A stretch of DNA of 64,000 nucleotides from Streptomyces phaeofaciens (GTDB lineage: Bacteria > Actinomycetota > Actinomycetes > Streptomycetales > Streptomycetaceae): assembly GCF_014648915.1 (NCBI RefSeq), contig NZ_BMSA01000018.1, forward strand, positions 1 to 64,000, written 5' to 3'. Positions 40,407 to 48,539 of this stretch are shown in pieces; the stretch's first letter is position 1; each line of letters starts with the position of its first letter. The notes under the pieces are model-generated. The model was not told where the DNA came from, made no database searches, and saw nothing but the letters and a program-made list of their open reading frames with translations. The translations under genes were made by a program, and so were the position numbers.

Positions 40407-40458
40407 CACCTCCGGGTGAGGTACGCACCTTCAGGTGCCTACTTACCCATGGATAGTA
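40407..40458. promoter_or_regulatory. Operator region between HxlR regulator and oxidoreductase
   Basis: Three dyads in a row: TCACC-TCCG-GGTGA at about 40406-40419, GCACCT-TC-AGGTGC at 40425-40438, and TACT-N11-AGTA around CCATGG at 40440-40458. The last has the length and AT-rich ends of HxlR-type operators. Candidate control site for the divergent oxidoreductase. Confidence 0.45.
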
Positions 40459-40524
40459 ACTCTTCCTAGGGTTGTTGCAACGGGAAAGAGTCCCGTGGAT
40501 GACCTACTGATGGGGTGAGCTGGG

Positions 40525-41415
40525 ATGCGTGCAGCGGTTGTGTCGTCGTTCGGTGGTCCGGAAGCCGTCGAGATCGTCGAGGTCGCGTCGCCGGAGCCGG
40601 GGGCGCGGCAGGTGCGGATCAAGGTGTCGGCCGCGGGGCTCAATCCCGTGGACGCCGGGGTGCGCGCGGGTGGGTTCGGGGGCGCGGGGAAGCGGCTGGG
40701 GCTCGGCTGGGACGTGGCCGGGGTCGTGGACGCCGTCGGGGTCGCCTCGGGGTGGAGTGTGGGCGACGAGGTGGTGGCACTGGCCTACGGGACGGCCAAG
40801 CCTCTCGGTACGCATGCCGATCAGGTGGTGGTCGACGCCGGTGCGGTGGCCGTGGCCCCCCGCTCGGTCGACGCGGTGCACGCGGCGAGCCTGCCGCTGA
40901 ACGCCCTGACCGCGGCCCAGGCCCTGGACGGTCTGGGCCTGGAGCCGGGCCGGAGTCTGCTGGTCACCGGGGCGGCGGGGGCGGTCGGCGGATACGCCGT
41001 GCAGCTTGCCGCCCGGCTCGGCGTGCACGTGACCGCGCTGGCCCGGGAGGGGGACGAGGAACTCGTACGATCCCTGGGTGCCGACCGGTTCGTGTCGGGC
41101 GGGGTGGCTCCGGTGAGCGTGGACGCGGTGCTGGACGCGGCGATCCTGGGCGAGGACGCGCTGGAGTGGGTGCGGGACGGGGGTGCCTTCATGGGAGTGA
41201 TCCCGGGAGCCAACCCGGTGTCCGTGCGCGGCGTGCGGACCGGTGCCGTGGAGGTCGCTGCCGACGGCGCCCGGCTCTCGGAGCTGGTGGCGCTGGTCGA
41301 CGAAGGGGCGCTCACGACCCGGGTCGCCGAGACGTACGCGCTCGACGAGGTCGTCAAGGCGCACGCGCGGCTCGCGGAGGGCGGGCTGCGGGGCCGGCTC
41401 GTCCTCGTTCCGTAG
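40525..41415 (+). CDS. NADP-dependent quinone/enone oxidoreductase (zinc-less MDR)
   Basis: A 296-residue medium-chain reductase of the quinone-reductase branch. AAVVSSFGGPEAVEIVEVASPEPGARQVRIKV and AAGLNPVDAGVRAG start the catalytic domain. The cofactor motif is LLVTGAAGAVGGYAVQLAA. No catalytic or structural zinc Cys ligands are present. Such enzymes reduce quinones or alpha,beta-unsaturated carbonyls with NADPH, in line with control by an HxlR redox or aldehyde sensor. It begins 122 bases from the divergent regulator. Confidence 0.9.
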   Translation: MRAAVVSSFGGPEAVEIVEVASPEPGARQVRIKVSAAGLNPVDAGVRAGGFGGAGKRLGLGWDVAGVVDAVGVASGWSVGDEVVALAYGTAKPLGTHADQVVVDAGAVAVAPRSVDAVHAASLPLNALTAAQALDGLGLEPGRSLLVTGAAGAVGGYAVQLAARLGVHVTALAREGDEELVRSLGADRFVSGGVAPVSVDAVLDAAILGEDALEWVRDGGAFMGVIPGANPVSVRGVRTGAVEVAADGARLSELVALVDEGALTTRVAETYALDEVVKAHARLAEGGLRGRLVLVP

Positions 41416-41505
41416 GGCCTGGCCGGTCGGTCACGGTGGAGCGGGCCGAGGGTGCCGGGTCGGTACCACACCCCCGCGGCCGCGCCGTGATCGACCGGAC
41501 AGGTC

Positions 41506-42939
41506 TCAGTGGTGCTGCTCCTCCGGCGCCTTGAGCGGCAGCAGGCGTACGAGGGGGCAGCACAGGAGCGTGATGGCCGCGACGACGGTGAGGCTCACGA
41601 CGGTGGCGCGGTCCGCGCCGCCGTCGGTCCTGAAGTACACGGCGGTGACGGCGGCGGCCCCGATCGCGTTGGCGAGCTGCTGGACCGCGCCGAGCGAGCC
41701 GCCCGCGCTGCCGGCCTCCTCGGGTGCGATGTCGCCGACGGTGACGTCGTAGAGCGAGCCGAAACAGGCACCCATGCCCAGGCCGATGACGAGGAGCGGG
41801 GGGACCAGGGCCCAGCTTCCGGTGTCCGTGCCGGAGACGGCGACCAGGGTCAGGAGGTGGGCGGTCCCCGCGAGCGTGACGAGGAAGCCGACGAGGACGA
41901 GGCGGCGGCCCAGGCGGGCGATCAGGCGGTAGCCGGCGATCGAGGCGATGACGATGCCCGCCGACAGGGGCATCAGGGCGGTCGCGGCACCCGCGGGGGA
42001 GCGTCCGAGGCCCAGCTGGAGGAAGAGGGAGATGACGTAGAGGAGTCCGGCCACCGCCGCGAAGAAGACGATGCCGAGGAGCAGTCCCGACGTGAAGCCG
42101 CGGTTGTGCAGGAGAGAGGGCCGGATCAGGGGGCTGGACGCGGTGCGCTGACGGTGGCAGAACGCCCCGAAGAGCGCGAGGCCGGCGACCAGCAGAAGGA
42201 CAGGGAGCGCGGTCCAGCCGTGGGCCGCGCCCTCGATGAGGCCGGCGAGCGCGGCGAGCATGGTGGCGCCGAGGAGGGCGGAACCGGGAACGTCGACGGT
42301 GGTCGTACGGTCGCCGGTGTCGCGGGGGAGCAACCGGGCGGCGGCGAGCAGCGCGGCGCCGCCGAGCACGATGTTGATGAGGAACATCGCGCGCCAGCCG
42401 AGGCCTGCCGGGTCGGCGTCGATGAGGAGCCCGGCGAGGATCGGGCCGCCGACGGCGGACAGGCCCATCACCGGCCCGAACAGGCTGTACGCCTTGCCGA
42501 TCTCGTTCCGTGGCCAGGTCGCGCCGAGGATCCCGAAGCCCTGCGGAATGACCAGCGCGCCGAAAGCGCCCTGGGCGAGGCGGGCGGCGACGAGGACTTC
42601 CGGCGTCGGCGCGAGGCCGCAGGCGACCGAGGCCGCGGTGAAGCCGGTGAGGCCGGTCAGGAAGAGCCGGCGGCGGCCGTACTTGTCGCCGAGCCGCCCG
42701 CCGAGGACGAGCAGGACGCCGAGCGCGAGGGCGTAGGACGCGCCGAGCCACTGGAGGAGGGCGGGACCACCGCCGAGGTCGCGGGTGATGGTCGGGGCCG
42801 CGATGTTCGTGATGGTGCCGTCGAGGAGGTCCAGCACATCGGCGGCGAGGACGACGCCGAGGATCGCCCAGCGGGTGCGGGCGGGCGGATGGGCGGGCGA
42901 GCGCTTCGTTTCATCTGTGTCATACAATATCTGCGTCAC
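41506..42939 (-). CDS. MFS drug transporter, DHA2/EmrB-QacA type
   Basis: A 477-residue exporter with about 14 transmembrane helices. LDGTITNIAAPTITRDLGG is motif D1 of the DHA2 family, LGGRLGDKYGRRRLFL is motif A between helices 2 and 3, and MGLSAVGGPILAG matches motif C of drug:proton antiporters. The GTG at 42939 lies inside a perfect 19-base palindrome, so an operator-bound repressor would cover the start; a TTG five codons on is an alternative. It transcribes in the same direction as the sulfur operon but is a separate unit. Substrate unknown. Confidence 0.9.
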   Translation of the reverse strand: MTQILYDTDETKRSPAHPPARTRWAILGVVLAADVLDLLDGTITNIAAPTITRDLGGGPALLQWLGASYALALGVLLVLGGRLGDKYGRRRLFLTGLTGFTAASVACGLAPTPEVLVAARLAQGAFGALVIPQGFGILGATWPRNEIGKAYSLFGPVMGLSAVGGPILAGLLIDADPAGLGWRAMFLINIVLGGAALLAAARLLPRDTGDRTTTVDVPGSALLGATMLAALAGLIEGAAHGWTALPVLLLVAGLALFGAFCHRQRTASSPLIRPSLLHNRGFTSGLLLGIVFFAAVAGLLYVISLFLQLGLGRSPAGAATALMPLSAGIVIASIAGYRLIARLGRRLVLVGFLVTLAGTAHLLTLVAVSGTDTGSWALVPPLLVIGLGMGACFGSLYDVTVGDIAPEEAGSAGGSLGAVQQLANAIGAAAVTAVYFRTDGGADRATVVSLTVVAAITLLCCPLVRLLPLKAPEEQHH

Positions 42940-42946
42940 GCAGATA
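42928..42946. promoter_or_regulatory. Perfect 19-base palindrome over the MFS start codon
   Basis: TATCTGCGT-C-ACGCAGATA, with fully complementary 9-base arms around one central base. It covers the GTG start of the exporter and a TACAAT box on the opposite strand. Size and symmetry suit a TetR-family repressor, yet no TetR gene lies nearby. Confidence 0.7.
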
Positions 42947-43076
42947 AATGTCGGGCATGGGCCGGGGGCCGGTCAAGTGATTTGAGGCCACGGTCCCTCA
43001 GAGGGCTCACCCGCCACCGCGTGCCACAACAGGAGACGGGACACCGGAACGCGTCACGACGGGGACGGCAGCCGGG

Positions 43077-43640
43077 TCACGCGGTCGAGGCGAGGGCGGC
43101 CGTACGCCGCCGGCCGGACAGCGCGGCGGAGAAGGCGTCCGTGACCCCCGTCAGCGCCTCCGCCGAGGCCGGAGCCACCACCGCCCTACCGTCCGGGCCC
43201 ACGGAGATGTCCTTGTCGAGGACGAACCAGCCCGGCACGATGTGCGCGGCGCCCATCGAACTCAGCACCGGACGCAGGGCGTAGTCGATGGCCAGGACGT
43301 GCGCGGTGCTGCCGCCGGTGGCCAGCGGCAGCACCGTCTTGCCGGTCAGGGCGTACTGCGGGAGCAGGTCGAGCAGCGCCTTCAGCACACCCGAGTACGC
43401 GGCCTTGTACACCGGGGTGCCGATCACCACCCCGTCGGCCGCTTCGAACAGGGCTGCCGCCCGGACGATCGCCGGATGCGAGAAGTCGGCCCCGAGCAGC
43501 GCGTCGGCGGGGAGCGTCCGCACGTCGAGGGCGGTCACGTCGTGGCCCTGGAGCCGGAACCGGTCGTCGAGGTGACGCAGCAGGCCGGTGGTGCGCGAGG
43601 TGGCGGACGGACTTCCGGACACGGACAGGATGGACGGCAT
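43077..43640 (-). CDS. ssuE: NADPH-dependent FMN reductase, SsuE type
   Basis: A 187-residue flavodoxin-like reductase that supplies FMNH2 to two-component monooxygenases. ILSVSGSPSATSRT is the phosphate loop. GTPVYKAAYSGVLKALLDLLPQ and KTVLPLATGGSTAHVLAIDYALRPVLSSMGA are signatures of SsuE, the partner of alkanesulfonate monooxygenase; the Tyr in the AYSG segment belongs to the pi-helix region. GAAGGA precedes the ATG at 43640. It is the last gene of the organosulfur operon and could serve both the DszA-like and the DszC-like enzymes in this window. Confidence 0.9.
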   Translation of the reverse strand: MPSILSVSGSPSATSRTTGLLRHLDDRFRLQGHDVTALDVRTLPADALLGADFSHPAIVRAAALFEAADGVVIGTPVYKAAYSGVLKALLDLLPQYALTGKTVLPLATGGSTAHVLAIDYALRPVLSSMGAAHIVPGWFVLDKDISVGPDGRAVVAPASAEALTGVTDAFSAALSGRRRTAALASTA

Positions 43641-43727
43641 GACAGATCCTTCGGGATCGGGGAGGGCGGGTGAAGGGAGGTCGGGGGACGTCAATGACGA
43701 TCCGTCAGGGATGTGCGGGCGCAGGGT

Positions 43728-44498
43728 TCACCACGCGCTCGTCTCCACCGCGACCAGGGGCCGCAGATCGTTGCGCAGGGTCTCCAGGAACGTCACCACC
43801 TCCGCCGCCACCGAGCGGTGCTGAAGGTCGTTGAGGACGTCGTGATGGGCACCGTGCACCACGGAGAGACGGGCCTGGGGCAGCGCCTTCGCCAGCCGGC
43901 CCAGGGCGGCGCGGTCCGCGAGCGGATCGTCGTCACCGACCAGCAGCAGGGCGGGCACCGGGACGCCGCCGCCGTACGCCGCCGTCAACAGCGCCTCGGG
44001 CAGGGGATCGTCGAGCAGGCCGCGCCGCACCTCGATGTCCTGGGAGAGCGTGCCCCGGTGGGTGGGGCAGGACGTGCGGGCGTCGAGTTCGTCGTCCCAG
44101 CCGCCCCCGCCGAGGACGGTTCCGTGGCCGGGCAGGCCCGCGAGGACCACGGCGTGCGGCGGACGGGCGGGGGAGACCTGCGGGTGCGCCAGCAGCGCGG
44201 CGACGGCCACGGCGCCCGCGTCCGCGCCCACCAGCACGACGGGCTCGGCGACCCCGTTCTCGCCCGCGGTGCCCTCCACCGCCGCGTCGAGCCGTGCGGC
44301 GAAACGGTCCAGCACGCTGTCCGGGTCATCGCCGTCCAGGTCGGGGGCGTCCACGACCCGGACCCGGTAGGCGTCGGCGGCGAGCCGGCTGCCCAGACGC
44401 CGGTACGTCGCCCGGGTCTCGCCCCGGCCCGGCACCACGACGACCGTGCCCCGTACGAGAAGGCCCTCGGGCCCGTGGTGGTCGGTGTACTCGCTCAT
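43728..44498 (-). CDS. Alpha/beta hydrolase with Asp in nucleophile elbow
   Basis: A 256-residue alpha/beta hydrolase. TVVVVPGRGETRATYRRLGSRL holds the oxyanion-hole loop, LLLVGDDDPLADRAAL the acid, and LSVVHGAHHDVLND the catalytic His. The nucleophile elbow reads VVLVGADAGAV, that is G-x-D-x-G, as in haloalkane dehalogenases and epoxide hydrolases, rather than G-x-S-x-G. The reaction might therefore use an aspartyl intermediate. One base separates it from the FAD monooxygenase; it probably hydrolyses an intermediate of the same pathway. Confidence 0.85.
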   Translation of the reverse strand: MSEYTDHHGPEGLLVRGTVVVVPGRGETRATYRRLGSRLAADAYRVRVVDAPDLDGDDPDSVLDRFAARLDAAVEGTAGENGVAEPVVLVGADAGAVAVAALLAHPQVSPARPPHAVVLAGLPGHGTVLGGGGWDDELDARTSCPTHRGTLSQDIEVRRGLLDDPLPEALLTAAYGGGVPVPALLLVGDDDPLADRAALGRLAKALPQARLSVVHGAHHDVLNDLQHRSVAAEVVTFLETLRNDLRPLVAVETSAW

Positions 44499-44499
44499 G

Positions 44500-46266
44500 T
44501 CAGACTCCTGCCGAAGACGGTGCGGGTGCGGACGAAGGGGCGGTGCGCCGGGCGGCGGCCGTCGAGGTCCCGGCCCCCTGTCCGAGGAGATGGTCGAGCA
44601 GGGCGCCGGCCCCCTCCTCGGGGAGCCGGGCCCCGCGCCAGGCGACGTGCTGGTCAGGGCGGATCAGTACGTTGGGGCTGTCGTAGACGGCACGGGCCGC
44701 GGGGTCGGTCAGATGGACGACCGTGAAGGGCAGGGAACGGGCGGCCGCCTCTTCGGTGAGCGCCCGCTCGACGGTCCTGTCCTCGCTGAGGACGAGCAGC
44801 CCGAAGGAGTGGCCGAGCCGGTCGTACAAGGTGCCGCCGGCCGGGTCCACCGGGCCGTCGGGCGCGCGGTGGCCGGGACGCGGGTCGTCCTCGTAGACGT
44901 CCGCGCGCCAAGGCCGTTCGGAGCCGGACTGGCCGGGCTCGTACCAGATCACCGACGAGGCGTCGTAGCGCTCGTCGAGGGCGACACCCGCCCCGCCGAG
45001 GCGGTCCCGGCCCAGCCGGTCGCCGATCTCGGCGCGCCGCAGGGCCGCCTCGGGGCCCAGGTCCGTGTCGTCGGGGATACCGCCCGCGCGGATCTCGGCG
45101 AGGGTGTCCTCGGCGCGCCGCGACCGCTCCAGGGCGTGGTCGGCGACCCGCCGGTTGTGCGGGCGGCGCTCCTCGTCGTAGGAGTCGAGGAGGGTGTCGG
45201 GGGCCTGGCCGGCGAGGACCGCGGCGAGCTTCCAGCCCAGGTTGACGACATCCCCGATGCCCTCGCCCAGGTTGCCTCCGGGCGTGCGGACGTGAGCGGC
45301 GTCGCCGGCGAGGAGCACCCGGCCGCGGCGGAAGGTCTCGGCGATCCGGGTGGCGTGGTAGAAGGTCGTCGCGGAGACCAGTTCGAGGTCGAGATCGAAC
45401 CCGAAGGCGGCCCGGGCGACGTCCAGCAGCTCCTTCTCGCCGGGCTCGTGGCCGAGCGGGTACGGCCCCGCGTACACCCGCCACTCGCGGGTGCTGACGG
45501 CGGCCAGGAAGCCGGACGCCCGGTGGTTGAACACGATGTTGGTGGCGCTCGGCGCCGCGCCCACACGTGCGGAGATGTCGCCGGTGCGCACGATCAGGCG
45601 CAGCCGCTTCTCCGTGGCGTGCTCGCCGTGCCGGGCGATGCCCGCCAGGCGGCGGGTGGTGCTGGAGCCGCCGTCGGTGCCCAGGGCGTAGGCGGCGCGA
45701 ACGGTCCGGGAGGCACCGGAGAGGACGTCCGTGATCTCGGCGTCGACGCCGTCGGGGCCCTCGCGCAGAGCCGTCAGTTCCCGGCCGCCGCCCACGGGGA
45801 CGCCCAGCTCGGCGAGACGGTCCAGGAACACCCGCTGGAACACCGTCTGCGGGCGGCGCAGGGCCTCGCCGACGCTGTGCCGGTCGCCTCCGTCGGGCCA
45901 GGCGGTGAACGTGGGGCGGGGCTGGGGTACCAGCTCGTGGCCGGCCAGGGAGGTGACCAGCCGGGTGCCCCGGTTCCATTCGGGCGGGTAGGTCCAGGCG
46001 TCACGGACCCGCTGGAGCAGCTGCCAGCGACGCAGGTGCTCGACGACGCGCGGGGTGTGCCCCATGGCCCCGGCGCGCACCAGGGTGGCGGCGTGGGCGC
46101 GGTCGACGACGGCCGTGCGTACGCCCCTGGCGGTGAGTTCCACGGCCGCGGCCAGGCCCACGGGCCCGGCGCCGACGATCAGCACATCGACGGCCGCGGG
46201 CGGTTCGGTGGTGGGGAAGCGGACGGTGTGGACGTCTCGTCCGCCCGTCGGGGACGGTTCGGTCAT
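44500..46266 (-). CDS. FAD-dependent aromatic hydroxylase (PheA/TfdB-type)
   Basis: A 588-residue class A flavoprotein monooxygenase. VDVLIVGAGPVGLAAAVELTARG is the FAD dinucleotide fold, the D-G motif is in YALGTDGGSSTTRR, and VLLAGDAAHVRTPGGNLGEGIGDVVNLGWKL is the G-D motif with pyrophosphate contacts. A thioredoxin-like C-terminal domain ends the protein, as in phenol and 2,4-dichlorophenol hydroxylases. These use NAD(P)H and O2 to hydroxylate an aromatic ring. Its position between the DszA-like enzyme and the hydrolase suggests the substrate of the operon contains a ring. Confidence 0.88.
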   Translation of the reverse strand: MTEPSPTGGRDVHTVRFPTTEPPAAVDVLIVGAGPVGLAAAVELTARGVRTAVVDRAHAATLVRAGAMGHTPRVVEHLRRWQLLQRVRDAWTYPPEWNRGTRLVTSLAGHELVPQPRPTFTAWPDGGDRHSVGEALRRPQTVFQRVFLDRLAELGVPVGGGRELTALREGPDGVDAEITDVLSGASRTVRAAYALGTDGGSSTTRRLAGIARHGEHATEKRLRLIVRTGDISARVGAAPSATNIVFNHRASGFLAAVSTREWRVYAGPYPLGHEPGEKELLDVARAAFGFDLDLELVSATTFYHATRIAETFRRGRVLLAGDAAHVRTPGGNLGEGIGDVVNLGWKLAAVLAGQAPDTLLDSYDEERRPHNRRVADHALERSRRAEDTLAEIRAGGIPDDTDLGPEAALRRAEIGDRLGRDRLGGAGVALDERYDASSVIWYEPGQSGSERPWRADVYEDDPRPGHRAPDGPVDPAGGTLYDRLGHSFGLLVLSEDRTVERALTEEAAARSLPFTVVHLTDPAARAVYDSPNVLIRPDQHVAWRGARLPEEGAGALLDHLLGQGAGTSTAAARRTAPSSAPAPSSAGV

Positions 46267-46276
46267 GGCGTGGTCC

Positions 46277-47617
46277 TCAGTCGTTCACGAGCTGCGGCCG
46301 GCGGGTGTGACGGTTGGCGGGCACGGGCAGCCCGAGGTTGCCGCGGAGGGTGTCGGCGGCGTACTCGGTGCGGTACAGGCCGCGCTTTTGCAGGAGCGGT
46401 ACGACGCCGTCGACGAAGTACGCCAGTTCCTCCTCGGTGCGGAACGCGAGGTTGATGCCGTCGAAGGTGCCGGCCTCGAACCACCGCTCGACGGTGTCGG
46501 CGACGGTCTGCGGTGCCCCGACGAACGGAGACTCGCGGAACTGGTTGACGCTCTCCGCCACTTGGCGCAGTGTCAGGTTCTCCTCGCGGGCCCGGGCGAT
46601 GAGCTGGCCGGCGCCGGTGCGGCCGCCCTTCTCCGCGAGGTGGGCGACGTCCGGGAAGGGCGCGTCCAGGTCGTGCGCGCTGAAGTCGTAGGCGCCGAAG
46701 GAGCGGCCGAGGAGGGCGAGGTTGCGGTCGAAGTCGTTGTCCTCCTCGAAGATCTCCCGCTCACGCAGTCGGGCCTTCTCGTCCGTGGCGGCGACGACGG
46801 GGCCGCCGTGGATGAAGATCTTGATGTGGTCGGGGTCGCGGCCGTAGGCGGCGGTGCGCCGCTTGATGTCGGCGTAGTACGCCTGAGCCTGCTCCAGAGT
46901 GCCGCCCGGCGCGTAGATGCCCTCGGCCACCCGGGCGGCGAGGTCGCGGCCCTCCTCGGACACGCCGGCCTGGAAGATCACCGGCTGGCCCTGCGGGGAA
47001 CGGGAGAGGTTCAGGGGGCCGGCGACCTTGAAGTGCTCACCCCGGTGGTCGAGTTCGTGGAGCTTGTCGGGGTCGAGGAAGACGCCGCGGGTGACGTCGG
47101 AGGGGAAGGCGTCGTCCTCGTAGGAGTCCCACAGCCCGCGGGCGACCTGGACGAACTCCAGGGCGCGACCGTAGCGGGTGGCGTAGTCGAGGTGTTCGTC
47201 CAGGCCGAAGTTCCTGGAGGTGCCGGTGTCGAAGCTGGTCACCACGTTCCAGCCGGCGCGGCCGCCGCTGATGTGGTCGAGGGACGCGAACCGCCGGGCG
47301 AGGTTGAAGGGCGAGTTGTACGTCGAACTTGCGGTGCCCACCAGGCCGATGTGCCGGGTGTGGGTGGCGACCGCGGACAGCAGGGTGAGCGGCTCCAGCC
47401 GGTTGAGGTAGTGCGCCGGGTAGGTGGCGTTGATGAACTGGCTGTCCACGATGAACAGGGCGTCGAACAGGGCGTGTTCGGCGGCCTGGGCGAGGCGGAT
47501 GTAGTAGTTGATGTCGATGCTGGCGTTCTTCGCGACCCGGGGGTCCTTCCACAGGCCGTGCTGGCCGGGGCCGCCGACGCCGTAGGGGTGGAGTGCGAGG
47601 TGGATGGTGCGGGACAT
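46277..47617 (-). CDS. FMNH2-dependent monooxygenase, NtaA/SnaA/DszA family
   Basis: A 446-residue luciferase-like monooxygenase of the group that includes nitrilotriacetate monooxygenase A, pristinamycin synthase SnaA and dibenzothiophene-sulfone monooxygenase DszA. Diagnostic segments are LALHPYGVGGPGQHGLWK, FDALFIVDSQF, PLTLLSAVATHTRHIGLVGTASSTYNSPFNLARRFASLDHISGGRAGWNVVTS and GQPVIFQAGVSEEGRDLAA. It takes FMNH2 from a separate reductase and splits C-S or C-N bonds. ATG at 47617; it follows the ABC ATPase by 67 bases and precedes the FAD monooxygenase by 10. The sulfur setting favours C-S cleavage. Confidence 0.9.
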   Translation of the reverse strand: MSRTIHLALHPYGVGGPGQHGLWKDPRVAKNASIDINYYIRLAQAAEHALFDALFIVDSQFINATYPAHYLNRLEPLTLLSAVATHTRHIGLVGTASSTYNSPFNLARRFASLDHISGGRAGWNVVTSFDTGTSRNFGLDEHLDYATRYGRALEFVQVARGLWDSYEDDAFPSDVTRGVFLDPDKLHELDHRGEHFKVAGPLNLSRSPQGQPVIFQAGVSEEGRDLAARVAEGIYAPGGTLEQAQAYYADIKRRTAAYGRDPDHIKIFIHGGPVVAATDEKARLREREIFEEDNDFDRNLALLGRSFGAYDFSAHDLDAPFPDVAHLAEKGGRTGAGQLIARAREENLTLRQVAESVNQFRESPFVGAPQTVADTVERWFEAGTFDGINLAFRTEEELAYFVDGVVPLLQKRGLYRTEYAADTLRGNLGLPVPANRHTRRPQLVND

Positions 47618-47684
47618 GGCTGTTCCTGTCTGTCGTGGGCCGGGGCCCGCGGGGCTGGTGTCGCGCTTGGGGCCGGCGGGAGGA

Positions 47685-48539
47685 TCAGTTGTGCAGCAGG
47701 GCGCGCAGGGCCTCGCGTTCGGCGCGGTCGGCCGGTGCGCTGCGCAGGGTGGGGGCCGAGCGCAGGAGCAGGCGTGTGTACGGGTGCCGGGGCCGGCCCA
47801 CGACGTCGGCGGCGGCGCCGTCCTCGACCAGTTCGCCCCGGTAGAGCACGGCGATGCGGTCGGCGACGCCGGCGACGGAGCCCAGGTCGTGGGAGATGAA
47901 GACCAGGGCGACCCCGGCGCTGCGGAGTTCCTTGAGGATCTCCAGGATCTGGACGCGGTTGGCGGAGTCCAGGGCGCTGACCGGTTCGTCGAGGATGACC
48001 AGCCGCGGGTCGGTGACCAGGGCGCGGGCGACGGCGACACGCTGACGCTGACCGCCGGAGAGTTCGCCGGGCAGCCGGCCGAGCAGGTCCTCGGTGAGCC
48101 GGACGCGGGAGAGGAAGGCCCGGGCGCGGGCCGCCGCCTCCTCGCGCGGCACCCCCTGGACCAGCAGGGGTTCGGTCAGGGAGTCCTCGATGGTGAGGTC
48201 GGGGTCGAGACTGCGCAGCGGGTCCTGGAAGACGTACTGGACGACGCCCTCGCGGCGCAGGTCGCGCCACTGCCGCCGGCCGTAGCCGGTGACGTCGTGG
48301 CCGCCGACGACGATCGAGCCGGCCGACGGGCTCACCAGACCGAGCGCGGCGCGGGCCAGGGTGGACTTGCCGGAGCCGGTCTCGCCGATCACCCCGACGG
48401 TCTCTCCCGGTGCGACGGCGAGGGACACGCCCCGCAGTGCGGTGCGGCGGCCGTAGCGCACGTCGAGGCCGGTGATGTCGAGGACGGGACCGGCGGTCGG
48501 GGGGCCGCCGGGGGTGTGCGGGTGCTGTGTGGTGGTCAC
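47685..48539 (-). CDS. ABC transporter ATPase, OppF/DppF type
   Basis: A 284-residue ATPase of the peptide/nickel/opine transporter family. Walker A is GETGSGKST, the Q loop YVFQDPLRSLDPD, the signature LSGGQRQRVAVARAL, Walker B LVILDEP, and the H loop VFISHDLG. The C-terminal oligopeptide-type extension (RHPYTRLLLRSAPTL) is present. GTG start overlapping the previous stop as GTGA. It forms the transporter with the four genes upstream. Confidence 0.92.
   Translation of the reverse strand: MTTTQHPHTPGGPPTAGPVLDITGLDVRYGRRTALRGVSLAVAPGETVGVIGETGSGKSTLARAALGLVSPSAGSIVVGGHDVTGYGRRQWRDLRREGVVQYVFQDPLRSLDPDLTIEDSLTEPLLVQGVPREEAAARARAFLSRVRLTEDLLGRLPGELSGGQRQRVAVARALVTDPRLVILDEPVSALDSANRVQILEILKELRSAGVALVFISHDLGSVAGVADRIAVLYRGELVEDGAAADVVGRPRHPYTRLLLRSAPTLRSAPADRAEREALRALLHN

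Noticed and set aside
44446..46455. 669-codon plus-strand frame opposite the FAD monooxygenase
   Set aside because: Antisense to a protein with FAD and G-D motifs; no independent start signal.
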